Origin: Ctena decussata
Taxonomy: Eukaryota > Mollusca > Bivalvia > Lucinida > Lucinidae
Length of the DNA stretch: 64,000 nt
Assembly (NCBI GenBank): GCA_963989385.1
Contig: OZ022511.1
Location: forward strand, 1,550,001-1,614,000
Reading direction: 5' to 3'
Under the pieces are notes generated by a model, which saw nothing but the letters and a program-made list of their open reading frames with translations, was not told where the DNA came from and ran no database searches. Both the position numbers and the translations under genes were made by a program. Shown piece by piece: positions 1 through 11,556 of the stretch; the first letter of the stretch is position 1, and the number at the start of each line of letters is the position of its first letter.

Positions 1-352
1 TAGATATATAGAGGATCTTACATGAGTGCTCATGTATTATTGAATTTATCATAAGTAAACGAGTTGGGGAAACAGATAAGATGCGAGGCTTTGCTGAGCA
101 TCTTATCGGTTTTCCCCAACGAGTTTTATAAATTCAATAATACAGGAGCACGAATGGAAGATTCTATTTATCATATGCGCAAAAATCACATTTTATTAAC
201 AAAATTTGTGCGAAAACACCACGATTTCGCCATTAGAAAACGCTACGTTTTAATGGACGTCAACGTATAACGTTACGACGTATTTTGCATATTTAATCCA
301 CTAGTGGATAATCGTGGCTTTAATACACTCTTAGATGCGACGTCATATGATA
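1..352 (+). repeat. One-ended hairpin element, family H1, copy 1
   Basis: A stem near 20-160 (AATTTAT..AACGAG / CTCGTT..ATAAATT arms around GATAAGATGC) is followed by a unique arm with CCACTAGTGG and GACGTCATATGATA. Copies at 3515-3860 and 41921-42243 lie in inverse orientation. The left end is cut by the window. Class unknown. Confidence 0.7.
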
Positions 353-897
353 AAATGGCGAAACTCTGTACTTCGGAATTAAACATAACTTTCCATGCAT
401 TAACATTTGCCAGGTCCCGAAGGAGCTGTTAGAAACTGAGGTCGAAGACCAAGGCCGACCTTAGTCATCGCTCTAGTGCCTTTATCTATAGACTGATTTT
501 GATTTAACTTCACACAAATGTTAAGTATGGCAATATCTTGGAAAAGTTTGCACTTCAGCATTGTAAAAGTTCGCGTTTCAGTGGTCTGTGGTAAAGATCA
601 AGGCTGCAGTCGCTCTTTTTTAAATGTTTAGTTCGGCATACCTAGAACATACACATTGGCAAATGAGTATACATCCAGCTATGCAATCTGTAAGATAAAT
701 GGTCCAGTACGAGGGATTATATCGCTTGCGATTCCTTGTCTAATTGGCACTGATTCCTTGCAGTGTAATAGGTACAGAAAACTGTTTCAAAGGATAAATA
801 TTACTTGTATTTCTGCACAACATGTAAGAATCTGCCACTTCAACACCAACTTCAAGGTGTTGAACATACCATTTACCGGGACTGCTGTTTTCCCTCT

Positions 898-1152
898 TCT
901 GTTGTTGTTGTTGTTGTTGTTGCTTTACGTCCACGGTAAACGACTATGATCATTTCTGGTCGGTCGGTTAACCTAAGCACACTATTTCTGGCCAGGCAGT
1001 TAACGAGTACATACTTTGGCCAGTAACTAACATCTGCATTTTTTGAATCAGCGGAAGGAGAAACGAAAGGAAGTGGTCGGACCGGGTATCGAACCTGGGA
1101 CCTCTGGCTCTTGAATCAGACGCACTAACGACTGTGCTACGCGGTCTGGTTC
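898..1152 (-). mobile_element. tRNA-derived SINE, family B, copy 1
   Basis: On the minus strand, 1150-1080 is tRNA-like, with B box GGTTCGATACC. The body (GATTCA..CCTTCCGCTG, CAGTTACTGGCC) matches 50935-51212. The (GTT)n run at 900-921 is its 3' tail read on the other strand. Confidence 0.75.
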
Positions 1153-1252
1153 CATCTTCAGAATGAGCTATACGTTATTAATGGCAAATCCTCTTAAAAC
1201 CTATTAACGCGTATTTTTAAGCAAGTGTTCCAATTCTCGTACAAGTAACGAT

Positions 1253-1316
1253 CCAATCGGAGCACGCTCGGCCAATTCCGTGAATCAGACGGAATTGGCC
1301 GAACGGTGTTCCGATT
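1253..1316. repeat. Small palindrome, GGCCAATTCCGTGA family, copy 1
   Basis: Arms CGGAGCACGCTCGGCCAATT and AATTGGCCGAACGGTGTTCCG around a short loop. A second copy is at 10851-10915. Confidence 0.7.
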
Positions 1317-1486
1317 AGTAGCGTGTCCAATGGGCTCAGCGGAACGAATCCATGGCTGCATCTCCTAATACACCGTGTCTGTGGTCCGTTAAACGATAAT
1401 TGGAAGTTTAGATAACCAATATACTGCTGGAGAGACCAAAGGACTGTCCGATTTTTTTACTAGTTGGTTTTCTAAAGCACACTGAC

Positions 1487-1541
1487 CTGTTAATTCTGTT
1501 GGCGCCTGGACGGAGTCAACACAAACTCCCTTTTCACACAT
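1487..1541 (-). CDS. Exon 12 seen: end of cysteine-rich domain
   Basis: 55 bp, acceptor TCTTTCTTGCCACAG, donor ACAG|GTCAGTG. Encodes MCEKGVCVDSVQAPTELT, the WC-x-x-G-x-CV continuation after GNGK. Phase 1 exit means the gene goes on to the left; I could not identify a further exon in 1-1486. Confidence 0.75.
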
Positions 1542-4500
1542 CTGTGGCAAGAAAGATAATTCCTGAACATGACTGATAAGAACCCCTGGTTTACTATATG
1601 TATACAAGAGCTGTTACGAAACGACAAAGAGATGTTACGAAAAGAAAAGTTATAATTAGCAAACGACCTGGTCATCAGGTCGTTTGGTAACTATGGCTCG
1701 TTTTCGTTTCGTAACAGCTCTTTTTCGTTTCGTAACATCCTTGAAAACGTTGTTAGCAAGGTGTGATAAGTGCACAAAACAAGACACCGTCTAACTTACT
1801 ATTTTGACGGTTTCGCTCATTGGAGAAAATAGTAACAGTATATCAGACTTCTCCTGATGGCTACAAGCGTGGCATGTAATGTGCTGGCTGCATTCATTCT
1901 GAGTCAACCTAATGAAACCAATTAAAAATTTCCGTTCGAGAAGCACTGACATTCTACAGGTACATGTAATACCTTTTCATTTTTACAGGAAATTGTTGCT
2001 ACATTTAGTGACTTTCTTCTCGGGAAGCCATCCATCAAAGTTCTATTACAATCAGTAAAGAGAGGAAATGTTTGACAGAAATCACCCCTGGTTTACTATG
2101 CACATACAAGGGCTTTTTACAAACGAAAAAGAGCTGTTACAAAACAAAAAAGAGTCTTAGTTCCAAAACTACTTGGTCCTTGTGGCTAAACAAAATTGTT
2201 TACGTGTTAATGTATTTTAAAAATGTAGCGAAAAACGATAAATTTCATGACACGCGCGTTTCATCATTTCCCCCAGCCTTTCCACCGTAGCTTTCAGTCC
2301 GCTATTAAACGGTGGTTTTCTGTCTCAAGAATGAGCCCAAATTTCTAAATCGGTCATGAAATACAGCTAAAAGACTATTTTTCCTATCTAAAAGTCCAAA
2401 TATCTAGATCTGTCTTCTATGACGGATCTACTTTCTTGGGATTGTTTTATGACAGAAATAAGCCCGTATTTTATAAGAAAAAAAAAAGCCCGTCTTTTAA
2501 CTAAAGAAATACGGTATAAAACGCAATGAGTTACCTTTCCATTTCCACAACTTGTCCCATCCCAAGGTAGTACGTACTTGCAAGAACCGTTGTTTTCGAT
2601 AAATGAGCACGCCATCTCAGCGCAAACTCTTGTGTAGTCTTTGTTAAGGGCTTCCTACAGTGATAAAGGAATGGGATTTCGTTTTAGATTTATAGGAAAG
2701 TCGGGTAAATTCGGACAGCGGGTAAATTCGAACAGTGACATTGTTTCCTTTATATGTCAGTTGTTTGGAATTTAAACAAAATGAACTGGGCAAACAGTGC
2801 AAATCCTGATGAGACGGCTCATTATGAGCCGTCTCATCTGGATTTTCACTGTTTGCAATGGTATGTCCGAATTTACCCGCTGTCCGAAATTACCCGACTC
2901 CACTCTACTCGTTCTTTAAAACGCCAGCAAATCAGTCACAAACTGAATAAAGCCCGAAAGGCGGGTATTTAATTTGTGAGTGCCCTGATTCGCCGGGGTC
3001 GACACGTCGACAAAATCCACCCAAACAACTTTATTTCTTATTATTCCAACTTGGCGTTCTGTATCTTAAAGTATTGGCTGTATTGATTCCCTAAAATTCT
3101 TTTGTGAAAAAATAGTTGTGCGAATCGATTCATATGTAAAAGTCGGTTTCCATTCCCTCGCAATCATCAGATTACGATGACTAAGTATTACACAAAACAA
3201 GAGAAATATATAGCAGATCTTACACGAGTGGCCATTTCATATGAAATTATAAAACGAGCCTTTGGCGGGTTTCATAAATTTCATACGAAATGACCACGAG
3301 TGTAAGATTCTGTTTATCACATGACCCTTTAAAATGGGATTTCAAAGCCTTCAAACTGAACATTATTTCAATAAGAAAACGCAGAAATTGTTGACATAGA
3401 CGTTGTCAGTGACGTCACGAGTACGTGCCAAAGTGTTATCACACGTATGGTCATACGATTTTTGACACGGCGTTACCCACTGAATTACAACAAGTTCATA
3501 TGATAAAGACAATTATCATATGACGTCGCATCTGAGAGTGTAATAAAGCCATGCATTAAAAAAGATAATCCACTAGTGGATTAAATATGCAAATTACGCC
3601 GTGCCGTTATGCTTTGACGTCCATAAAACGTCGCGTTTTCTAATGGCGAAATCGTGACGTTTTAACGCAAAATTTCTTAATAAAATGCGATTTTATTATA
3701 TGAAAAATAGAATTTTGCATTCGTGCTCCTGTATTATTGAATTTATTAAACTCGTTGGTGAAAATGATAAGATGCTCGGCAGAGCCTCGCATCCTATCTT
3801 TTTCCCCAACTCGTTTAATAAATTCAATAATACATGAGCACTCATGTAAGATCCTCTTATATTACATTCTTTTTCTTTATAAAACATGCCTTATAAACGC
3901 GCAGGTCCATTCGAAACTGGAAATTAAAAACAATCGAATTTCTGCAAATAATTAGCAAGCATATAACAAAGCTGTTTGATTCCTGTGTAAATAATGTTAT
4001 ATGAATTAGAAATAAATTTCAATATCTTCAACATAAAAATTACCCTGCATAAGTATGATCCAGCTCCTTGTACAGCGTCACACTGTGTATCCGGTGGGTA
4101 TAATTGTCCGGCAATCAAATCAGCATAGGCATCCATAGCCGCGGGATTGTGGTCTGGTGACCTAGTTTCCATACAGTTCATACCAGCGCTGTATACATTT
4201 TATAAAATTATATGTTGGTTTAAATAAATGGTATTCTATAAACTGAAAATCACAAACATAATTTATAATAAAATAACATAGTATACTACTCAAAATAAGT
4301 TTTGCATCACAATATATTTTCCCATAGACATAATGCTAATGCAACCTATTTCCAAGAGGTATACAGGAAAGCAATGCCTCGCTTTTGCTTTATGGTTTCT
4401 GTAATATACCCACATTTGTCAAAAACACCTGTCAAAACTAAGGACAGAACTAAGCCATGTCGGGGTAGATAAGTTTCTGGCTGACTAGTGGTACTGACTC

Positions 4501-7500
4501 TTAACAAACCATATGGGAAATCATCCTAAATTGGGATTTAAATCTTAAGAAGTCTATTTCTACCAAGACAGACGGAACTAAAGACAACTGTCATAAAGTA
4601 GTTTACTCTTAAAGGAAAAAAGTTATTTCCATGGAAACACATTCTTTCTTTAAAATGTTGATCCCCATTGAAAAGTGGAGCAAAAAAGTCGACGGAAGAG
4701 TTACTTCCCTGAAAGTGGGCTCATCCACCTTAAACTGCGATGACGTTTTATTGAAAATTCTTTCCTGTTCAGAGTTGATCCCCACTGAGAAGGGAGGTAA
4801 AACTGGATATTGTAGAGTTGCTTCCCCTAAAATTGAACCCCTTCACCTTAAGTAACGTTTTCTGTACGGTTTAACATACCTGTTTAAAGCTGTAATAAAC
4901 CCATCAATTGCCATTTGGGAGCAACTCGAGAAATGCCATTGTCCCCTATTGTAATCAGCATCATTGATAATAGCAGGCGTTGGGTCCATGACGAAATTTC
5001 CGTCCGGCGCACATAAGTTTCCGTCCCCGTCATTAGATACACCCAAACTGAAATAAGGTCAAGGACGCATGAAATCAGAGATATGATATCTGAAGAATGA
5101 CACTATTTGATAAATTGATTTATTCATTAATATTTAGTCTGTTATTTTATTCATTAATTTATGTTTTATTGGCTGAAGGTAGTTTACTTATGAGTTCCTA
5201 AAAGATCAAGCCCAGGACCTAGTTGTTCAAAACTAAGGACGTCGTTAGCTAATGAGACGTTAAAATTTCTAACGTTAATATCTCAAATATTAGTAATAAC
5301 AATATTTGTTGTTGAAAAAATGTGAGAAGCCTTTGTATTGCAACATTAAAACTCCTCCCATATTGTCGACAAAAATGTCAGTGTATTTTGGCTATTATGT
5401 CGTAAACCGTTTAATGACTTGACCTTTTAACGAGCTCGTTAATCTAACGATGCTTTGAATAACTGTGTCCTGGTTTTAAAGAAGCTGGCATCAGTCTATT
5501 GATAATGTGACAAAAAACGCAAAATTTTACAACAATTTTTAACAATCATACTAATTATTACAGTTTCTGATAGCTGAATTTAATAGAACAGCTGAGTAAG
5601 GGTTTAGTTTCTCTAAACAACCTGAAATGTTTCTGGCTGAGAGGACCCGAAATTTAAGTGACATTTTCAAATTGTGGTTGTTAATATGAGAAATCATAAG
5701 GTTTTGCGGGCTTTCGCAGTTACATTAAAAAATAATACCTAAAAATAGGATGATGTTTGTCCGCATGCCAAAAGCTAAATTATCAAGGCATCTCGTTGAA
5801 ACTGTACAATGTCATATTCGTGAACGGTAGCGAACATTTGTAGAGGTGTCTTTTACTAATCAACTTTTACATGTACATGTACGTGTTATATTCGTGCCAC
5901 TGAGTTGCTTTACATTTCAGGTTTAAGGTGGACGATCCCGGAAGAACTCTGTTCTTGCTTGTTTAAAAAAACAAAACAGAGTTATTGTTCATCATCAAAT
6001 CAACTAACTGTGGAGTATATACAGTTATCAATATCTACCGTAAAGATCCTAAGTTTTCGGGCACATAGGTCTGTACAAACAGTGGAAACTGAGATCAGAC
6101 TGTTCCTTAGTATCCAGAATGATCAAGATCTTCAAAGTTTCCATTCCACCTGCGCATTTTTGTCGACATTACACTATGGTAAAACCGAATAACAGGAAAA
6201 TAAATAATAGGGCAAGGACTGGCTGTGCTTGCAGCAGGTGCAAAATTTGGGCAGTCTGTTTTGGGGATATTTTGAACTTAAACATTGTTTTTCTGGGAAA
6301 CGAAACGGTGAAATGTTTGTTTTTTTTGTTTTATTCTTTAACATACGATGTAAGCTTTACTAAAATAATATGCATAAGCATGCCCCCACCGTTTGATGAT
6401 ATTTTTCATGACGTTTTTCATGATATTCAATTTTCTTGCATCTTTTCAAAGTAAAAAGTATGCAAAGACCAGGAACTGAAACAATCAAAATCCAAATCCA
6501 GCCCTCAAACCATAGTTGGAAACAACTAAGATTACAAATAATCAAGATACAGAGAACATATGGCCAACCGAGTGAGCAGCTTGTTCCCAAAAGGTGGCCA
6601 CTCAGCAACCCAAACCGAACCAAAAATAATAAGAACATACATAAGGTAAAACATCACAGAAACTCTGACACCAAAAACAGGCAACAGAGAACCACAACAG
6701 AACTACCGCCTTGGAACGGTCAGTAATGAATTACTGGGGGGCTTAAATCGATTTTACAGGCCCAACCTCACCCTCAGTTTCTGAAGTGGTACAAAACATT
6801 TAGTTGGTAGTTCGGTTCGCATGATAACCCTCTAACTCGTCAATGAATCATCACGGTAAACACATAAATCAAATTTCAACACCATGAAGAAGCAAAGACG
6901 AGGACTCAACAGATACAACGGGCCGTCTGACAGGTGGAGATCCCTGTCCTGCCAAACGACCCCACTGGAAATCTGAAGCAAAAGAAGGTCACCAGTTGAG
7001 CCCCGGTGGACCAAGCAACAGACAAAAAGGCTCCGGTCCCAACCAACTAAAATATATAGCTTTAGGTCGGGGCCATCATAGAGTCTGACGACCGATCCCC
7101 CGGTGTGCAATTAAAGAGTGCAGCAAAGTTATCAACCGTGATTGGGTTAATCACTAAGCATGCAGACTGTCGCATAACATTTAAATTATAGCCAATACGT
7201 TTGTGACGTATTATTATTTTTCGGAATTGATCAGAAAAATCAGTCCTACCCTTAATCTTTTTGAATTTGTATACTAAGTCACCATAAAATTCTGGTTCCG
7301 ATAGGCCTTGGTGTAAAAGAAATTTTAATCCGACATCAAATTTTGAAACCAATTCATGGTGTCTGCGATAGAATTTAGAAAAAGCCTTTCTAAGCTTATG
7401 ATACCGATAGCCCTGTTGAAGAAGTTTAGCAGTTAAACATTTATTACGAGCATTAAAGTCATCTACATGACTACACACTCTAGCAAATCTTATAAGTTGA

Positions 7501-10500
7501 GAAATATACACTCCATAAGAGGGACGACGTGGAACGTCACCATCCAAAAATGGAAAATTAACTATATCAAAGTCAAAGTCATCACGTTTATCATAAATTT
7601 TAGAAGATACAAAACCGTTAGAAATAGATAGATGTAAATCCAAAAAGGGGGCCTCGGTATCTGAAGTATTAGCTTTATTCAATTTAAGTTCAGGTGGGTA
7701 AATTTGGTTAACCATGCTTTCAAAATAAGGATTATCAATATTCAGAAGATCGTCTAAATATCTAGAGGTAGAGTTAAATGCTTCAATGATATCAGCTTGA
7801 TTATCAACCGAAAGAGAAGTCATGAAATCTCTTTCATAACAAAATAAAAACAAATCGGCCACAAGAGGAGCACAATTTGTACCCATCGGAATACCAACAA
7901 TTTGTCTGTATAACTTATTACCAAATCTGATGTAAATATTATCTAAGAGATATGATAAGGCGTCACATACATTCTGACATGACCAAAGACTATATCCTCT
8001 ATATATTTTACGGTCAGTAGAAGTGAAAAACGCTTTCTTGTCGTTACAGGCAATATAAAGGGTATCTTCATTTTTGGAGAACTTTTTGAAGGCCCTCTCA
8101 ATCAAATCAACAAGTTTTTCCTTTATTAAATTATGGGGTAATGTGGTATAAAGAGTAGAAAAATCAAAGAATGTAAAAAAATACTTATTAACAAGAAAAC
8201 TGCAATTTTCTGTTATCAGTTTGTTTGAAATATCCTATATTACAGATTATATGATTTGCTGAAATGAAAGTGCATTCACGTGCTAGAGATATGAATTTTA
8301 ATGGAAAATGTGTAAAAAAAAGTATGTAGAAATACAAAATATTCTTTTTTAGGAAAACAAAACCGTGAAAATTGTTTTTTTCTTACCCAAATGTTTTATA
8401 GCTCTTTGGGTTATTTAGACGGTATAATGGTTTGAATGCCCCGCCAATATTTCTATTCAGTATTCGTCTACCTTAAACAAGTTTATCATTTTTGAATTTG
8501 AATTTCAGGGTAGCAATATATGCTCATCATGGTCCTCTTGTTAACTAAGCTATAGATGCTGCTACGTAGTGGTTTGCCATTTAACCAAGTACTCAATCAT
8601 TTATCTTTTGCAGTAAATGAGTGGTTAAAAGATCAGAAATTGATATGATCGATGTTTCTGTTTTTTAATATGTACATACTTGTTGTTACGGGCCAACTCT
8701 CCTACCTTCCAATATCTACAATAGTAGATTTGTGCATAGCTTCGTATATATTCAATCTCTGACAAATGCGTCAGGGAGTTAACTCTTTGGCACAGTGGTT
8801 AGAGCATTGGACTATCACCCGGGAGTTCCGGGTTCCAATCCCAGCAAACTTCGGGGATTTTTTCAGCTATGCCTTGGTCCTTTTGTTGCAGCAGTAATGT
8901 CGTAAGATGGGGGCTCGTCCGGGATAGGACATTCTAAGCCGAAATGGCTTTCAGTCATCATAAATGATGACTTCCTTGAAGTGGGGGAGTGTTACGGGCC
9001 AACTCTCCTACCTTCCAATATCTACAATAGTAGATTTGTGCATAGCTTCGTATATATTCAATCTCTGACAACTGCGTCAGAAAGTTAACACTTTGGCTCA
9101 GTGGTTAGAGCATTGGACTATCACCCGGGAGTTCCGGGTTCAAATCCCAGCAAAAGTCGGGAATTTTTTCAGCTATGCTTTGGTCCGTTTGTTGCGGCAG
9201 CAATGTCGTAAGACTTGTGTACTGTATTGTGTCCAGTTTATGCATGAAATACTGCAGAATGTTCCTTTCAAGTTTTAACTTAGCAAGGACAGCATTGCAT
9301 TTCGCTTAAGAAGTCCATAGAAAATGCTTTTAGCAAAGCATTTTCTATGGACTTCTAAGTCAAGATACAATAATGATATAGCAAGGGGATTGCTCTTGGA
9401 CAAATCTAGTGTTCAGCTATTTAACCCTTAATGCGCCAAAAAGAAGACGACAAATTTACGTCTGCAGAATTTCAAACAATGTTTCGTCAAAGCGATATCA
9501 TATTGAGAATTCGAACACTAGAGGGCAAACAGTGTAGATTCAGATGAGGTGGCTCATGATGAGCCACCTCATCTGGATCTACACTGTTTGCAAATTTAAC
9601 TTTTTTAATTTTTGGCGCTTTAAGGGTTACTCGATAAGCTGGTGGAGTTATCAGAAAACTCCTGAAAGGGGCCGGACCGAAATTTCGGTTTGACAACTTC
9701 AGGAGCTTTGCTATTACTAGACCAGTTCTTTTACTTCAAAGAAATAAAATAAATAAATAAAAACAAGAAAAATCTTTAAAAAAAAAAGATAATCGGCGCA
9801 GATTAAATAGAAGTGTGTTTTGTTATATGTCTCTAGTTGGAGATTTGACAATAACTTTCATGAATATGTAAGCTATGTCGGTAGGCACCCACAGCCGTAA
9901 TTTTGACACTGGGTCCCGACAACGACCTATCTCAAAACTGAGCTGTCCAAATGGACCGCGGTCAATCTTGAAATTGACCTGATTTCAAAATAGTTATCAA
10001 CATGTTGCACTATTTGTGTGAATAAACCGAAAGTAGAAATCGAAAGTAGAACTACCACAAAAAAAGAAAGATTTGAATATCTGCGTCTGTTTTCGATAAC
10101 ATTTCTTTTGTAAAATTACAAACAAGAGAAACGTTTTGAATTAATATAAGACAGAGTGCTAGTATTCACAGTGCAGTACGACGAGAAAAAACGAAGATTA
10201 ACTATTCATTGACGTTTGATATTATTGGCTAAATTTTGACATGTATACGCGTTATTTGACCAATGGAACCTTGTGAAATGTGGAACAATATCGATATTAT
10301 ATTAGGCTGAGCCTCGAATAAAACAAAGAAATATTTTGCACAGATAAGCTTTATATAAGTCAAATAACAATATTAGATTTTAATGACATATTTGCAGAAG
10401 CTGAAATTTTAAACTTCCAAAATTGGACATGAATTATGCGTTTACCAGACGTGTTCCAAAGGATCCGCTTTTTCCATTTTTTAATTTAGTCTACTTACCA

Positions 10501-11511
10501 ATACTTAGGTTTCTACATAGAATACGAGATACGTTTTAAGTATGATTAAGTCTCTCTAGTGTATACAGTAAACATATTTATACCTTTGTCCTATCATCTG
10601 AGCAGCTATGGTAGCGGAAGTTACGTCACGGCTAAACTCGACTATTGATGGCGCCAAGGGGTCACAGAGTCCACCATTAAAAGACAAACCTAGAAAGCAG
10701 ACAGTATCATCATTTAAGAATTATGGGTACTCTTTCAGGGAAAGCAACTCTGTCTGTTCATATTGTCTCCCTTCAGAAAGATGCGTCAACTCATAAAAGA
10801 AAGAATTTGCTCCTCTAAGAGTAGATTCTAGTCTGTAAGAGTAGGAATAGGCCGATCGGAACACCGCTCGGCCAGTTCCGTGAATCACGGAATTGGCCTA
10901 GCGGTGCTCCGACTGGGACTAGGCCCCATTTTGGAAGGGCTTTGACGTCCAGGGAAGCAAGCAAGAAGTCATAAAAGTTGTTCCCCTTTGTCAAAAAATG
11001 GCGGGAAAACATAGAGGTTTACACATACACTTTCAAAACATTGGATGTACAGCAAACTTAGTGACACTTTAATGCAATGTTCAGTCATGGTACTCGATTG
11101 GTTTTGGTTCAGACAAACATGCAGAGTTCTATTGAGGCGAAACTAACGGAAAATATATGGAACAGCATTTGCGGCCCTTTTATTATTCTTTGTTTTCTAA
11201 TATCATGTTGTTCAGACTGACGATCTCTTAAAGGTACTGTTTCCAACTTTTTTAAGTGAATCGCCCCTTTTGTCTCAGCTTTGTAGTCTTATATGACCCT
11301 TATACTGAGGAGACTAGGAGAATTCTTTGACTCCCTCACCACTTGTCTATTGACAGGAGTTATATTTGTGGGGGAGGGGTTTAACGGTATTGCACAAAAT
11401 CCAGGTCTTTAAAGCCAGTTATCTCGTTTGGGTTTATCGTCAGCGTTTATGCAGAAAGGATCAGGTGGATACTTTCAATTTGTTAAAATCAGACTTTTAG
11501 TGCAAACAAGT

Positions 11512-11556
<45 letters not shown>

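Larger units (their letters stand above)
8679..9218 (+). mobile_element. Complete TRIM-type LTR mini-retrotransposon with tRNA-like LTRs
   Basis: Two 224-bp direct repeats (8684-8907 and 8990-9213, about 13 mismatches by eye) begin TGTTACG and end CGTAAGA, flanked by the 5-bp duplication CTTGT (8679-8683, 9214-9218). The primer site TGGGGGCTCGTCCGGGAT abuts the left LTR, and the polypurine run AAGTGGGGGAG abuts the right LTR. The 82-bp interior has no coding capacity, only two stem-loops. Each LTR carries a tRNA-like A box and B box. All hallmarks of a non-autonomous LTR retrotransposon are present. It lies in the intron between exons 9 and 8. Confidence 0.9.

Noticed and set aside
9093..9160. 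Possible tRNA gene
   Set aside because: A and B boxes are good, but acceptor and anticodon stems do not pair and the block lies inside a TRIM LTR.
8684..9213. Two tandem SINE copies instead of a TRIM
   Set aside because: Equal 224-bp repeats, primer site, polypurine tract and a 5-bp target duplication at exact edges are not expected of tandem SINEs.
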